Notes: generated by a model not told the origin, from the letters alone. Numbered from the stretch's first letter, positions 1 to 12,687 are shown. The stretch: DNA of 64,000 nucleotides from Brachycybe producta (GCA_036925085.1 JAUPFP010000004.1:1254001-1318000); one strand, 5' to 3'. Numbers and translations: made by a program.

Positions 1-126
1 TCGCCATTTTTGGTTGTAAATTTACAACAATTGACTGTTTGTTGTTCTTGTAATGCCCGAAAAACCTTCAAGTGAAATTAACATGTTTCTTGAATTGTTG
101 TTTGTTTTTGTTTTGTTTTTTTGATG

Positions 127-155
127 ATTGCCTGCCTGCCTGCCTGCCTGCCTGC
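127..155. repeat. GCCT tetranucleotide microsatellite
   Basis: Seven GCCT units, the last interrupted by a T. Confidence 0.95.
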
Positions 156-371
156 CTTGCAAATGGCAACCATCAATGAACAAACAAAACATCCTGACAA
201 TTAGTAAACAATATTCTATAATATTAATTAATGCATTTACTATATTGTTAGCCATTTCAAGATGAAATATAGAATGATATTCTATAGCCTAATTAGACAT
301 TAATCATTAAAAAGTTACAAGTATTGAAAGTGTTGTATAAGTGAAATAATTCTGCCTTTTAATTAAGAAAA

Positions 372-678
372 ACTGTTTAGAGGCTAAAATCTAGAACTTC
401 TGATGGAATTCTAGTCTCTAAACAAGTCTTTTTGACTGAAAAAAGTATAATATTGTTTTGCTTTAGTTAAGAAATTTTTATCTAGATGAATATAAATTTA
501 TTCTGGAATTCCAATAAAACCAAGTCAAAAGAATTGTTTTACAGTCATTGAGACTGTTTTAGAGGCTAGAATTTAAATAGAATTCTTGCCAGGTTACACC
601 TCGATTTCCACACTTGGTTCCCCTTTACAAACTCTTGAGTAATTGTAATAACCATAGCCTCTAAACAGCTTCTCTTTG
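372..678. repeat. Two degenerate foldbacks with CTGTTTAGAGGCTA arms
   Basis: The first (372-436) pairs CTGTTTAGAGGCTA with TAGTCTCTAAACAAG. The second (552-678) pairs CTGTTTTAGAGGCTAGAAT with ATAGCCTCTAAACAG. Related copies lie at 30625-30718, 37673-37750 and 48968-49512. Confidence 0.5.
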
Positions 679-2597
679 AATGAAAAATGCATAATTATTT
701 TGGCCCTTAGTCATTATAAAAATGAACAAATAATGGTGTGACTGGTGATTGGTGAGAAAGAAAGAAACTTACAAAATAATAAATATCAATAATGAAAAAA
801 ACACATTTAGAGAACAGAAGAAAATTCTTGTGGGGAAACCAGTGATACTTTAATCACAGGCTTATTACATTACATGTATTATCTATTGTTATAAACAGAA
901 TTACGTTTTATTACATTAAATTTTGATGGTTAGTTACATGGTTCAGTGAAGCAACACGAAAAATTATAAAAATCAAAATTTTTGGTGTTTTTTTTTCTCA
1001 ACTTTTGTTCGGATTTTATCACCATAAAACGACTTATTTTCATTTGAATCATCGCCCCCCCCCCCCAAACATACAAATATTACACTACCATAAGCTTATG
1101 TTTATGACAGGTGTACAGCAGTCATAAGGTGTGTCACAGTTTTTTATGCTTTTTCTATGTAATGTTAAAAGATTTGGTCAATTTACAAAAAGCTCATGAT
1201 AATGTCACACTTTAAAAAATCCAGTCTATAAAATGCTCAGAACTCCAGAAATTGTTTTTTTTTTAACCCTAATGTTGTTGTTGTAACCATTGTTAGAATT
1301 GGTCACGTGTTCAAAAACCACTATGAACAAGATTTATTGGGTCTTGTAGAGGTGGTTGGGATGTGTATCACATTATCAAATTTCACACAAATCACATTAA
1401 GTAATCAGATTTGTGTTTGAGAAACTATAATATATACGTAATCATATTATGAAGAAAAATTTATAATACAATTTATCAGCTGTGTGTGTGTGTTTTGTTG
1501 TTATTTAATTGAAAAACACCGTCGTCGTCGTCATTGATTTACATTTAATTGGAATTTCTATGAAGGGAGAGAGATGTTGTGACCTCTTAGATATTTTAAG
1601 TGTCATGTTTCCATTTGATTTGGTAAGTTTTGTGATTTATGGTATTTGTGGCGCCAGTATGTGAGTGTATGCGTATGCGTGATATCAATTGAATCAGATC
1701 AGATCCGAATTCCAATGGAGCCAATACAAATGGTTTTTTTTTTAGTAGAAAATGGAATTCTTTTGGAATTTTTCTTTTTTTTTTTTTTCTTAATTAGAAT
1801 CACTTTTAAAGAGTGTTCCGTTGGAATTTTTCTCTTTTCTTGTCTTGTCTGTAATCTCTTGTGTCACAGTGTGTTGGTGTGATTGATATACAGGTGACAT
1901 ACAGGTTGTGACACAGGCAACACACCCACCATTGTCACAGTGACATTTCAGCATTGATTTTTTTTTTGTTTGCTTAAGTTTTTACATTCTAAAAAAAATA
2001 TTTTAAAATCAGGAATTTTTTTCTAATGTAAATTATTTAATATTTGTATTATTTAATTTAATTTTTAAATATATATATTTACAAAAAAAAATGGGTTTTG
2101 ATTTTAAAAAAATAAAATTATGGCCGTTTTATAAAATGTTACTTAAGCCAAAGTAATACTTAAACAAAGCTAAACTTAAAAATTTTACACAGACATAATA
2201 GTCTTGCATTGCGTCAAGAGTTTTTTTAAAACTTTTTTGAGCAAAGTTTAAAACAAAGTAACGCTTACAAATTATTCATAGATTCGCTGTAGAATATTTT
2301 GTGAAAGTCTTGTTTTAAGCGTAGATTTATTTTAAGTAATGTTTTAAGAAATACGGAGGTAATTTAATTACGTAAATTTTTTTAAAAATACTCTACTACA
2401 TAAGTAACTAGAATATTAATTATGCTCGAATTTGAATTTGAGTAATTACTCAGCAAAGAACAGCTCAGAAGGCCTGTGGCGCTGGGAGCATTTAGTCCAA
2501 AAACAGCATAGAAATGCATCGTCAAAATAAACATTTATCAAACAAAACATTATTCAAATAAACTGCACATATGCTATGACGATACATTTTGGCAATA

Positions 2598-2800
2598 CAG
2601 TAGTATAGCATCGATTATCCGAACCAATTTCTTTTACTTATTCTTATGGAAATACTACTTATATCGGACTAAAAATTCTTTTCAATCGGTTTTTTCTTAC
2701 TTTTCTCCGCCTTTTTTTTAATGGGAGTTCGATTTAATGAAATTCTGATTATCAGAACTAGTTATGTCCAACATAGTTCCGATAATCGACCGTTCTACTG
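2598..2800. mobile_element. pogo/Tigger-like MITE
   Basis: It is bounded by TA dinucleotides, with ends CAGTAGTATAGCATCGATTA and TAATCGACCGTTCTACTG. CAGTxG...CGATTATCCGA is the usual terminal signature of pogo-type elements, which duplicate TA. It is about 203 bp and non-coding. Confidence 0.7.
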
Positions 2801-2861
2801 TAGATCCAAATTCAGAAGAATTTGGATTTTCAGCAAACAAAATTCACTTTTGTACAAAACC

Positions 2862-3050
2862 ATCATCATCATCATCATTTCCTGTACCTTATCCCGCAAG
2901 CAGCAGCAGGATCGGCCTTGCACGGTTCAATTTTGCACCAAGCCCCCAGTGACCCCACATGCCACCATATCCCGTTTTACTACCACGTCCCAGGTTTGCT
3001 TGGGTCTTCCTCTACCCCGTTTTATTTCACTTTAGTACAAAACCGAAAAT
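2862..3050 (+). repeat. Dispersed repeat, copy 1 (SINE-like fragment)
   Basis: A CATCATCATCATCATTTCCT start, then ACCCCACATGCC and ACCATATCCCGTTTTAC, are shared with the minus-strand copy near 43930-44200. The class is uncertain; it lacks a visible pol III box or tail. Confidence 0.45.
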
Positions 3051-3718
3051 CAAAATTTGGAACAATTAAAAGTGATTTTCTATAAAAAAAATCAATTGAT
3101 GGATGACTACTAGGAAGTTTTATTATATTGTATTTTTTTCTTCTTGTTTGAGAACTGTACTTTTGTCGTTCACGAAATTACATTCCTTTCTATCTGATTG
3201 TCAGGTTATGTGAATTTCCGTTTTTTTTTTTTTTTTGGTTAGTTTTTTTTTGGGGGGGGGGGGGCCATCAGTCTAAAAATGCGGAAGCATTTTTTTTTGT
3301 TCAACTCTTCTGTGTATGTGGCGCAGATGCTTCATAACAACCACCACCATCCTTATATTAAGAAAAATGCACACAATGACAAAAATCATGCATAAAATAG
3401 CCTCTGTTTTAACATTATATATACAACTAATGTAAAGTGATGATGAAACTCATATAATCAAATGGGAATGAACTCTTTTTATTTAATAAATCTAATTTTA
3501 ATTCATTGTGCATAAGAAATTTATTATAGTGAGCATGTATTTTTAGGCAATTTGGATTTGGTTACATGAACACATGATGATGAAGAAAATCAAAATTTCT
3601 GGATTCTCTCTCTCCCTCTCTTCCTGAACTGATTTGACACAAATTAGATGAATCATGTAACCTAATATATTTTTCTTCTTTATAATATTGCCCCTCCCCC
3701 CTCCCCGTACACTTGGTT

Positions 3719-3921
3719 ATATATGTGTTACTGTTAATCTGCGTAATCAATCTGCAGATTGCCTAGGAAATTTGCAAAACCACCAAACTGCTAGGAAATC
3801 TGCAAAATTTCAATACATGGTGTTGAATTTTGCAGATTCACTAACAGGTTGGTTGTTTTGCAGATTTTTTTAGGCAATCTGCAGATTGACTGATTCCGTA
3901 GATTGACAGTAAACATATGCA
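3719..3921. repeat. Near-complete hairpin repeat with internal CTGCAGATTGCCTA motif
   Basis: Almost the whole 200-bp block folds on itself. CAATCTGCAGATTGCCTA at 3749 is matched by TAGGCAATCTGCAGATTG at 3872, and AAATCTGCAAAATT by AATTTTGCAGATT. The loop is a few bases near CATGG. It is probably a foldback MITE. Confidence 0.65.
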
Positions 3922-5466
3922 CTTCTATTGTACTTTTTTTTGTTTAATTAATTACAAGTTCCAATAAGGAACAGAAGTTACGCAAGATTAATATACATGG
4001 CATAAGGCGTCAGCTGCCATTTGTAATTAAATTAATTATAATTATCATGATTCTGTTGGATTATAACATAGAAGATGGGCGTTAATTCACTTTTTTTTTA
4101 ATACTTGAAAAAAAAATGTTTAAGACAAGAAGAAGAAAACTTACAAATCTTCGGAAGTCTCTTAGTTCTATTGTTATTTGTTTTTCTTTGTGTGAATGAA
4201 TGAATGAATGATGATGATAATGATATAATCAATTAATTTACGGAACTTAGTAATTAAAAGTAGTATCATTGTTCTTTTTATCTTTAAGGGAGGAGCGCGC
4301 GGGTGTGGAAGAAGAAGAATACTAAATAAAATAGATGGGTCTTTTATTACGACTTTGTTAAATTAACTTAAATGTTATTTATTGTATGCAAATCACTGTA
4401 ATTAGATGCACAAAACAACTGGTTATAGTTAACATTCTTATCATTCTACTACTGTTTCTAAATTTCTTTTGTGTGTGGAGGTTGTGTCATTCTCTTTTTC
4501 TGTCATTTGAACTCATTTCTACTAAAATATAATATGCAGGATGCGTTTGTAACAAATTGAACCACAAGAAAAAAGGATTATTTTGTCAACATATTTAAAG
4601 AGACCAGGTGTATTACTTCCAGAAATTTCTTGTGAAAATATTGTCAAGAATTATTCAATGATTACCTAAGCGATTTTTAAAATTTAAAATAAGTCATTAA
4701 TATAATTTAAAAAATTAAAAATCAATTGCCTTCATATAAATTGAACTTTATCAGATATATGCGCCACCAAACAATGGGCGTTGGCAACAAACCCCCCCCC
4801 CCCCCAAAAGTCTACCCCTCTACTCGAATTCTGATGTGTTGGTCACCAGCTCACATTACTTTCATTTCAAAGTACTATGGATTTATTATTTGAGTTGAAT
4901 AGGAATAGGGAATACCTGTATTTGATTAAGGAATTCTAGAAACGTGAGGTGCCTTTGTCACAAAAATGGGGGGGGGGGGAGACTTTTGTTTTTGGAAATT
5001 TAAAATGTTTGGTGATTCAACTTTTTATTGTTTTAATGACTTCTTTTAAATTTTAAAAATCGTTTTTTGTAATCGTTGTGTAAGTCTTGACAATATTTTG
5101 AAAGGAAATTTCTGGATGACGGTTTATAAAAAAAAGTATGGAAGCCAGAAAACTTCAAGGGATCTTGTTTTTGTTCAATTGTTGATTCTAATATGTTAAT
5201 GCAAAATACGTTTTAGTAAAAAAAAATAGAAGTGGTGTAATTATAGTACAAAAAATAACGTTTTAAAAACTGAAGTTTTTAGTTGCAACAGATTAAAATT
5301 GACAATTTCTATCACACAAAAACGTTTTGAGTGTTCCATATTACACTACGTGCACCTAGCACGCGATAATGGGGTTGAAAATGGAGGCTACTAATGGGAT
5401 CGGAGACAACTGGTGGTGGAGGATGGTAATCTCCGGCACACGATACAACAGCGTGCTTTGTTACTC

Positions 5467-5800
5467 AAAAGGTGCAACTACATTTAGCGCGTCAAATATG
5501 GAAAGTAAAGCTTGACCGTGCATTGCTTAACATGCTCACGTGATACACAAGAACCAATTAGGTACAAAGAAAAATAGTGAAAATCCAAGGATGCTTGAAA
5601 AAAACAACATAGATGAAATGGTAATGTGGCCAGCAATATGAGATAAGACTAAGAGTGGACCATCATAAAGCCCCGTGGCCAATTAGATAGTTTGAATTGT
5701 TATCTGTAGGATGCATTGCTGCTTGAAAGATTGAAGCTTTACTTTTCAATCGTTCACGTGCTTTAGCGAAAGCTTCCAAATATGTAGTTGCACTTTTATG
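5467..5800. mobile_element. Foldback element with AAAGGTGCAACTACAT ends
   Basis: AAAAGGTGCAACTACATTTA at the left and ATATGTAGTTGCACTTTTA at the right are inverted, and further inner matches (GGAAAGTAAAGCTT versus AAGCTTTACTTTTC) extend the stem to about 60 bases with gaps. It abuts Mutator-like copy A. Confidence 0.6.
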
Positions 5801-5828
5801 TAAATCTCCTAATAGCTAGCTTCCAACC

Positions 5829-6034
5829 ACAGGCAATTAGAAAACGGAGTAAAACAGACGTTGGCTCCGCCCTTTTTATGACGAACGCAACTTCTAATTG
5901 GTTGGTTATGTAGTCTGACGTCACATGCTCCGCCCTTTTCAACGTCGAACCACACAACAAACCGGTTAGAAGTTGCCGGTCGTCATAAAATGGGCGGAGC
6001 CAACGTCTGTATGTCCCGATTTCTAATTAACCGT
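5829..6034. mobile_element. Mutator-like foldback MITE, copy A
   Basis: The element begins ACAGGCAATTAGAAA and ends TTTCTAATTAACCGT. Its arms of about 75 bp contain GGCTCCGCCC and CAACTTCTAATTGG and flank a centre of about 50 bp that includes TGACGTCA. The flanks are CTTCCAACC (5820-5828) and CTTCCAATC (6035-6043), a 9-bp target duplication with one mismatch. Nine-base duplications with long terminal inverted repeats point to the Mutator superfamily. The centre is inverted relative to the other copies. Confidence 0.8.
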
Positions 6035-6616
6035 CTTCCAATCCTAGTTAATTGTACGAGATGTGTACAGCCCCCGAATACATAGTGAGATTTGGAGGAA
6101 AAGTGCTTTGAAGTTAGAATATAACTGGACATTGAGTGGACAGACACACTTGATAGTAATTTATTGTCACTCTGTATTTTTCATCTGACATTCTTTCGGG
6201 GGTTTTTTTCAGGTGGTTTGTTTTTATTAGATTTTTTTGTTGTCTTGTATATTTTAACCTCTTTCTCGCCCTCTTTTTTTTTTCTATAAGAAAAGGAAGG
6301 TTGTTTCATACATTTTATATATTATCATCTTTTGCAAAAAAATGTTGTTGTTGCCTTTGGAATGTTGTTGTTGCCAATTCACCTGTGGGCTCATTTTTGG
6401 GATACAAACATTATATCTGGGTCTCTCTTATAATCTGAATAAAACTTTTAAGTTTATTTTTGGCAAGCAAGTTTTTTTTGTTGTTCATGTTGCTTGCAAT
6501 TTTAGCCAGGAGAATGAGAGAGAGAGAGATAACAAAATGAAAGAAAACCGGAGAGAAAGAGAAAAGATTTGAAATTACAAAAAAGTGACTTAGCACTTTA
6601 TTAATATTCGGAGCAC

Positions 6617-6618
<2 letters not shown>

Positions 6619-6667
<49 letters not shown>
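6619..6667. repeat. AAT trinucleotide microsatellite
   Basis: About 16 TAA/AAT units; the long poly-Leu reading on the other strand is an artefact of this tract. Confidence 0.95.
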
Positions 6668-6948
6668 TTAACATTATACATACAAGTTTTCTCTTCTTCT
6701 AACTTGTAAAAGTAGAAAATTCTTTCTTGTGAGTCTTGGAAAAAATCATCATCATCATCATCTGGGATTATTATAATATATGGGACTTAATCATTAAAAT
6801 ATTTTGAGTTATTCTGTAGAAAGCTTAAAAATGAAATTAGAAATTGTATGGCAGACATGTTTTTTTTATTTTCTGTTTTTTAATGCTTCATTGTGTTCAT
6901 ATTCATGATGAATTTAAATAAAATAGAAACCGACTTTTCTTATACATT

Positions 6949-7239
6949 GTACACACATGAGTTAAATGAATTCAAATTAAATGTGTTTAGGTGAATTATA
7001 CGGAATCCAGTTAAGGACATGAACACCAAATAAAATTGACTTTATTATTAATATTTTAAATTGAAATACTAAATCAATATTTTGTCAAATAGTTTATATA
7101 TTAATTATTTAAGTATTAACTCAATATTTTCAGATTATTAACTGAATAGATTGAATTCGACATATTGTTTGTTTGCCCTTCATAGCGGGCTTTGTAGAAC
7201 ACGTTTATTATTTAAATGCATTTAAATTATCAGGTGTTT
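6949..7239. mobile_element. Inverted-repeat element X, copy 1
   Basis: The ends are ACACATGAGTTAAATG and CATTTAAATTATCAGGTGT, imperfect inverted repeats of about 40 bp. The interior includes GAATTATACGGAATCCAGTT and TTCGACATATTGTTTGTTTG. It is shared with 20770-21347 and 27897-28181. No coding capacity was found; the class is unknown. Confidence 0.7.
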
Positions 7240-7494
7240 TTTTACTAGGTATTACACTCCAAAAAAAAATTGTCAGAGAATTAAATTTGTAAAATAAATG
7301 AACCAATTAATATTTAAACTATTGATGATAATTTTAATATATAGGAAATAAAAATATAAAGGAAGTTAAAAATGAAGTTGTTATTTTTAATAGAAAAAAA
7401 AAAATTAATGTAACCTACATTTTATTTTATTTTTTTTTTAGCAACAAAAATCAAAATTTCTCATGAAAACGGATTCGAAATTTACAGGATGCAC

Positions 7495-7780
7495 ATTTTC
7501 TGCCGAAAAAGCAAACTGAAAATGCGACTAAAAATAGTGTTTCTCTTAAATTATTCTATTTGACAGAAAATAAACCGAAATAAATAAGATTAGAATTATC
7601 TTAATTAACATTAATTACACAAAATTAATACTTTCAGTTGCATTTTTAGTCAGCGTTTTTCTGCTTTATATGAATCTTTCTGCACATTTCCGTTATTTGT
7701 CGATTTATTCACGAATGTGACGTCACGTTCATAGTCACGTTGCTGAATAAATCGATGAATAACGGAATGTGCAAATCATA
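7495..7780. repeat. Two adjacent palindromic blocks, one with a CRE
   Basis: Block 1 (about 7499-7672) pairs AAAAAGCAAACTGAAAATGC with the region CAGTTGCATTTTTAGTC. Block 2 (7680-7778) pairs GCACATTTCCGTTATT with AATAACGGAATGTGC and TCGATTTATTCA with TGAATAAATCGA. A TGACGTCA site lies inside block 2. These are probably foldback DNA elements. Confidence 0.6.
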
Positions 7781-8805
7781 GACATTTATGCACACGAGTT
7801 AAATATTGGATCCTATTTCAACGTCAACCAATGTGACCAGATAGAAATGGTCACGGCTCTTGACATCATTTTAATTGTCAACTAACACTTTCTATTCAAC
7901 TTTATATCAAATATTTGCTAATTAAAAACAATTGCAGAGTTATTCAGTTAGAACATTTTAATGAACAAGGACCTTGTATACAAAATACAATTTAGTTGCA
8001 AATATATTCTACTAGGTGTCACTGTGATACTTATGCGAGTTCACAACTTCACCTACTGACAATTTATTGCAGACTGTAATTAGGTTTGCTTTTTTTCCTC
8101 GCAATTTTTCAGGCTAAATCTTACTTTTATTATAAAATGGGTTTAGAAAAAAGCATTAAAAGGAACTTCTGAAGATTTATTTGAAAGTTGAAAGGGGAAG
8201 GTACGTAAGATAATTTTCATAAAGACATTTTTTTTTAAAAAAAAGTTAATCTTCTTAATTTGATGAAAATCTTACGTTATTATACCTGTACTCTCATGTG
8301 AACAACGAAAATTTGACAGTTTCAAATTGTTACAAGAAAAGTTTTCTTTGAAATTATTATCATGAAAATACCACTTGTGCACAATTTAGAAATTCTTTTA
8401 AAACTTGTTAACAAAAAAAAATGCTCTTAATTTTTTCTTGCGTTAGTTAAAAAAAATTGTTCTAAAATGAACAACGACATGTAATTTATAGTAATTGATA
8501 TTAGTACATGTCATTTATTAAGGACACATTTAACAAATGTGAAACTGAATAAATACCAAAAATTTGACGTTGGGCCTTCGTTTAGTTTGCCGCTTATTCA
8601 GTTTTCTAGGGTTGAGAAGAGTCTAGTATGTTTGAAAAGATCTTGGTTCAGTTTAGCCTCTATGTACAGCATTTTTCCTTTGTTGGCGCCTTCGCTGCAA
8701 CTGCGCGCTCACACACTACACTGATATAACAACTCAATTAAAGCTTGAAGGCTGATTAACTATTTTTGGTAATTTTAGTGAATCTTAATATATAGGGGGT
8801 TTGGT

Positions 8806-9234
8806 GCGTTATTCAGTTTAGCGTTTATTGAATTTGGCGCGTTATTCAGTTTAGCATTTATTGAATTTGGTGCGTTATTCAGTTTAGCATTTATTGAATT
8901 TGGTGCGTTATTCAGTTTAGCATTTATTGAATTTGGTGCGTTATTCAGTTTAGCATTTATTGAATTTGGTGCGTTATTCAGTTTAGCATTTATTGAATTT
9001 GGCGCGTTATTCAGTTTAGCATTTATTGAATTTGGCGCGTTATTCAGTTTAGCATTTATTGAATTTGTCGCGTTATTCAGTTTAGCATTTATTGAATTTG
9101 TCGCGTTATTCAGTTTAGCATTTATTGAATTTGGCGCGTTATTCAGTTTAGCATTTATTGAATTTGGCGCGTTATTCAGTTTCGCATTTATTGAATTTGG
9201 CGCGTTATTCAGTTTCGCGTTTATTGAATTTGGT
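8806..9234 (+). repeat. 33-bp minisatellite, 13 units
   Basis: Thirteen head-to-tail units of GCGTTATTCAGTTTAGCATT followed by TATTGAATTTGGT have only a few substitutions (GGT/GGC/GTC and AGC/CGC). The phase is exactly 33, so all copies stay in one frame, which reads ALFSLAFIEFG and has no stop across the array. That frame opens at 8782 and stops at about 9250, without an ATG. Degenerate half-units precede it (8574-8660). Confidence 0.92.
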
Positions 9235-9249
9235 GCATATTCTATTTGA

Positions 9250-10660
9250 CGTTTGTTCTATTTTTTGGCGTTAATTCCAATTGATGTTGTTCCATCTGGC
9301 GCTAGATCAGCGCCACCTAAGGTTACGTTATGTTCTCTAAACTTGAATGAGTACCTAATAATGCCACTGTGATGTGAAGTCGTATTTTCACAAATAGCAC
9401 TTCTAAAAAAACCCTTAAGGCTCTACACTTGTCTATGGTGATCATAAATTCAATTCAGTAGAGGGGGTTTTTATGTTTGAAAAGTATAATTTAGCTTAGT
9501 AGACGATACTAGTATACTACAATCCAAATTTAGCTTTTCTCATCATCAGACTAACAGACAGACGATATGAAAGTAAAATAGTGAACCTTGGGTTTCTCTC
9601 CGTTTAGACCTGTGTGTGTATCGACCTTTTTTTAAGATCTCAAGGGAATGTGTCGTGTATAATTTTTACAAGGAATAGAAGAGATAGGGTTGGGCTGTTT
9701 ATGTTTTTTTTTCTCCACACCCATTCATTTCAAGCTAATTCTGTTCTCATCATCAACGATGCATCATTTTTTTAACAGGAGCACAACATATTCAGGTGGT
9801 GGTAAGATTTTTTTTTTTTAAATGTGGGGGGAATAGCACGTTTGTTTTTGTCATAAATTCATAATGGTAGTAAGGTTCTAGATGGCGCCTCATACTATCT
9901 AGAGAACAAGATGTGTTGTCACATTTTGAACTTTCTTATAAAAGAATCTATGAGTCTTGGTTCTCTTTGCTAATCTTGTAAGTTCTAAGTGAAAATAGGT
10001 AAAAAAGGAATCTCCAAAAAAAAAAATGCAGTGAAATACAAAAGCAAAATGTATTTTTGAAAGAAAAAAAAAGCCAAAAAAAATAAATAAAAATCGACAT
10101 GTCTGTCAAAATTCTGGAAATATCTTATTTCTTTAGAAGTATATTTTTAGCAGTTCTCAGAAGTCTTCTGGAGCAGTTCACGTAGTCTAACAAATTAGCA
10201 ATAATAAAAAAAAGGTTCGAAAAGGCTGAAGAACTAAATCATTGCATTTTTAATAAATGGCCAAAAAATATAAGAAAAAGGTTGTGGAAGTTCTGCAGAG
10301 CCTTAAAATTAAATATAAATAAGATTAAAAAAAATTCTAAATTTTTATTAATTTTTCCCACCATCTTTCAAAAGAAATGGCTGAGGAAGTGGCTTAGGAA
10401 AAAGTTCTAGGAAACCGTTCTCAGTTTATTAAAGTGATTTCCAACCTTTTTTTTGCTCACGGAACAATCTAATTACACTGAACATACAAAATTCAGTATT
10501 TTTCTGTAGTTTTGAATTGTGATTGATGCAAGCTAGCATTAGGCCTACAATAATAAGCTTCAGTGATAATCATGAAACACAATATGCACTGAAGTGACTT
10601 TCTTCCATGATGTCTTTTATGTATCGTGAAAATGGACAAGTTTGTACCCTGCTTCAGATG
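9250..10660. other. Non-genic stretch
   Basis: AT-rich sequence with homopolymer A/T runs. No exon, repeat family or RNA gene was recognised. Confidence 0.6.
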
Positions 10661-10662
10661 AC

Positions 10663-10796
10663 AGGCAGTTGGGCGCAGCGATAAAAGTTAGCCCCGCCCT
10701 TTTATGAGCAGCAGACCAATAACAAACAGAATCAAATGCGTAACAAACCTAAATAACCAATCAGAACAAACTTTTTCGGCTGCGCCCAACTGCTTC
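10663..10796. mobile_element. Small inverted-repeat element with GCAGTTGGGCGCAGC ends
   Basis: GCAGTTGGGCGCAGC at the left is matched by its inverse GCTGCGCCCAACTGC at the right. The interior includes CCCGCCCTTTTATGAG and CAGACCAATAACAAAC. A diverged relative forms the sequence around the LINE insertion (23800-23849 and 25606-25690), which also reads CAGGCAGTTG, CCTTTTATG and CAGACCAAGTAACAAAC. It is distinct from the Mutator-like family although both carry a CCGCCCTTTTATG block. Confidence 0.65.
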
Positions 10797-11020
10797 TCTT
10801 TAAAGGAGTGCAGGTATTTTTGTTGAGTTCTTTGTGTGATTACTCTGATTAGTGTAGAAGTGGAGCGGGAATGTGTTGTTTATTTTGCGTTTTTCAATAC
10901 AATATTAAAGATTATTAATACTGTGTTCAGACTGGAACTTAATTCAGTATTCAATATCCCCATATGTGTGCCTCAGAGGTAAGCTGTGTTAAGTCGCAAA
11001 AGATAAATTTTACAGGAGAG

Positions 11021-11280
11021 TCATTTGAAAGTTTTTCTCTTCATTGACGGAAATACGACTTTACATCGTATACCACCATCTCGTGCCCAATGTGTAAAAA
11101 CCATGGACTTAACACTGTTTACCACTCTTAGAACTTGACTAGCTAATTCGTAATATGTCAAAATCGTGTTTTTTAAAAAAAGAACACAGTTAGGGTCTGA
11201 GGCATTGATATGGTGTCTGAGCATAATGTACACCAATCTAGTAATCAATTCAACCTCCTGAGGTGGATTCAATGCCAGAT
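11021..11280 (-). other. Open frame of about 83 codons, possible LINE ORF1 fragment
   Basis: The minus-strand frame ends ASQVLRVVNSVKSM then VFTHWARDGGIRCK. The VKS..F...RDG.I..K arrangement is loosely like the end of some LINE ORF1 (FP-type) proteins. No start context, partner domain or second copy supports it, so the identity is speculative. Confidence 0.25.
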
Positions 11281-11395
11281 TAAGCTAAGTGCATATACCG
11301 AACATGCTTTGCAAACAAGCTCAGTTATGGTGCTTCTGCTAAAAAAAATGGCACTCTAGCTGGCATACAGTGTATTATGAAAACCAGATCGAAAG

Positions 11396-11600
11396 ACAGG
11401 CATTTAGAAATCGGGACGAACACAAGTTGGCTCCGCCCTTTTTATGACGTCCGGCAACTTCTAATTAGTTTGTTGTGTGGTTCGACGTCTAAAAGGGCGG
11501 AGCATGTGACTTGAGACTATATAACCAACCAATTAGAATTTGCCGGTCGTCATAAAAGGGCGGAGCCAACTTGTGTTCGTCATGATTTCTAAATGCCTGT
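11396..11600. mobile_element. Mutator-like foldback MITE, copy B
   Basis: The ends ACAGGCATTTAGAAATC and its inverse ATTTCTAAATGCCTGT are intact. The flanks GATCGAAAG (11387-11395) and GATCTAAAG (11601-11609) form a 9-bp duplication with one mismatch. It sits 33 bp from a Helitron-like copy. It is too small to encode a transposase. Confidence 0.82.
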
Positions 11601-11633
11601 GATCTAAAGTGACAGTTAGTGAACATTAAGTAA

Positions 11634-11951
11634 CTAGTGGGGTAGCCCGTCATAAATGACGGGAGCAAACTTCACAGGCAATTGTGCGCATGCGCGTCGG
11701 TTTTTTCTTTTTTTTTACTCCTTTCATTTCAATTTCAGTCACCCCTCCCACTTTTCTCTCTCCACTTCTACACTTTCCAACCTTTTCCCCTCACCCCCTC
11801 TCACTCTCCCCCCCCTTCTACACTTTCCAAAGGAAGAGTTCAACATATAGTTGACCTTGAGAAAAAAAAACGGTTCATTCAAATTTATATAAATTCCGAC
11901 GTGCTTCAATGGTTTTTGTTACTCCACACACACACACACACACACCTGGGA
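11634..11951 (-). mobile_element. Non-autonomous Helitron-like element, copy 1
   Basis: Read on the minus strand it starts TCCCAGGTGTG after an A. It ends with a hairpin CCCGTCATTTATGACGGG (plus 11646-11663), eight bases TTACCCCA in copy 2 (CTACCCCA here) and CTAG before a T. A 5' TC, a 3' hairpin and a terminal CTAG in an A|T target are the Helitron hallmarks. The interior holds a CA tract, a pyrimidine-rich run and TGCGCATGCGCG (11685-11696). No Rep or helicase coding is present. Confidence 0.75.
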
Positions 11952-12471
11952 TATTATATATATAATAATAATTTTAAAATATTCAACATAACATCCTAAA
12001 TTTTGCAGCACACATAACAATACTCATGGCACACTACTGTGCCACCACAGCTCCAGCCTTTGAGAACCACTACTGTATTCTCTCAATTTAAAAAGTGTAA
12101 ATGGACTTTTTAATGCAGTTAACCTTTCTTTTCTTGATAGTTCAAACAAATCTTCTTTATATCTTTTATGTAAAACATATAAAATAGCCTCCTCCTCCAC
12201 TTATTTATTAATGCAGCTTTTGTTTCAAGAATGAATACATTTACAAGTTTAAAAGCCAAGTCATTGCTTTTACTGTTCTCCTTGATTTGTGCAAACCCTC
12301 CCCCTCCTCCTCTCATAATATCTATTATTATCTTCACAAGAGTGCTGCTTATTTTCTATTTAGAAAGATGACACACATATACAGGGTTATTATGCTCATC
12401 TTTGAATTCCTGCACTTAGGCTAGGTGTCGCTGCTGTTCTAACAATATCTTAAAAGCAATCAATCCACACC

Positions 12472-12687
12472 AGGAGGGCCCTGTTTTCTCAAAAATAAAG
12501 TCTTGTAATACACGTGAAGTGTACGGTGCCTTCTAAAAGACACACGTCGCAAATTCACAATTTATTACGAATTGTTAATTTGTAATAAATAATAACAAAT
12601 TGTGAATTTTTGATGCATGTCCTGATCAGGGCTCCGTAGAATTCACTTGTATTACAAGATTTGTACTTTTGAGAAACAGGCCCCAGA
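12472..12687. mobile_element. Inverted-repeat MITE with GGGCC(C)TGTTTCTCAAAA ends, copy 1
   Basis: GGGCCCTGTTTTCTCAAAA at the left matches TTTTGAGAAACAGGCCCC at the right, with ends of roughly 50 bp. The inner stem ACAATTTATTACGAATTG and the tail TGCATGTCCTGATCAGGGCT are shared with the second copy at 27636. Confidence 0.72.

Noticed and set aside
8806..9234. CRISPR-like array
   Set aside because: There are no unique spacers: the 33-bp units are directly contiguous and nearly identical, and the context is eukaryotic.
10213..10225. GGTTCGAAA as a tRNA T-loop
   Set aside because: No matching acceptor, D or anticodon arms could be found around it.
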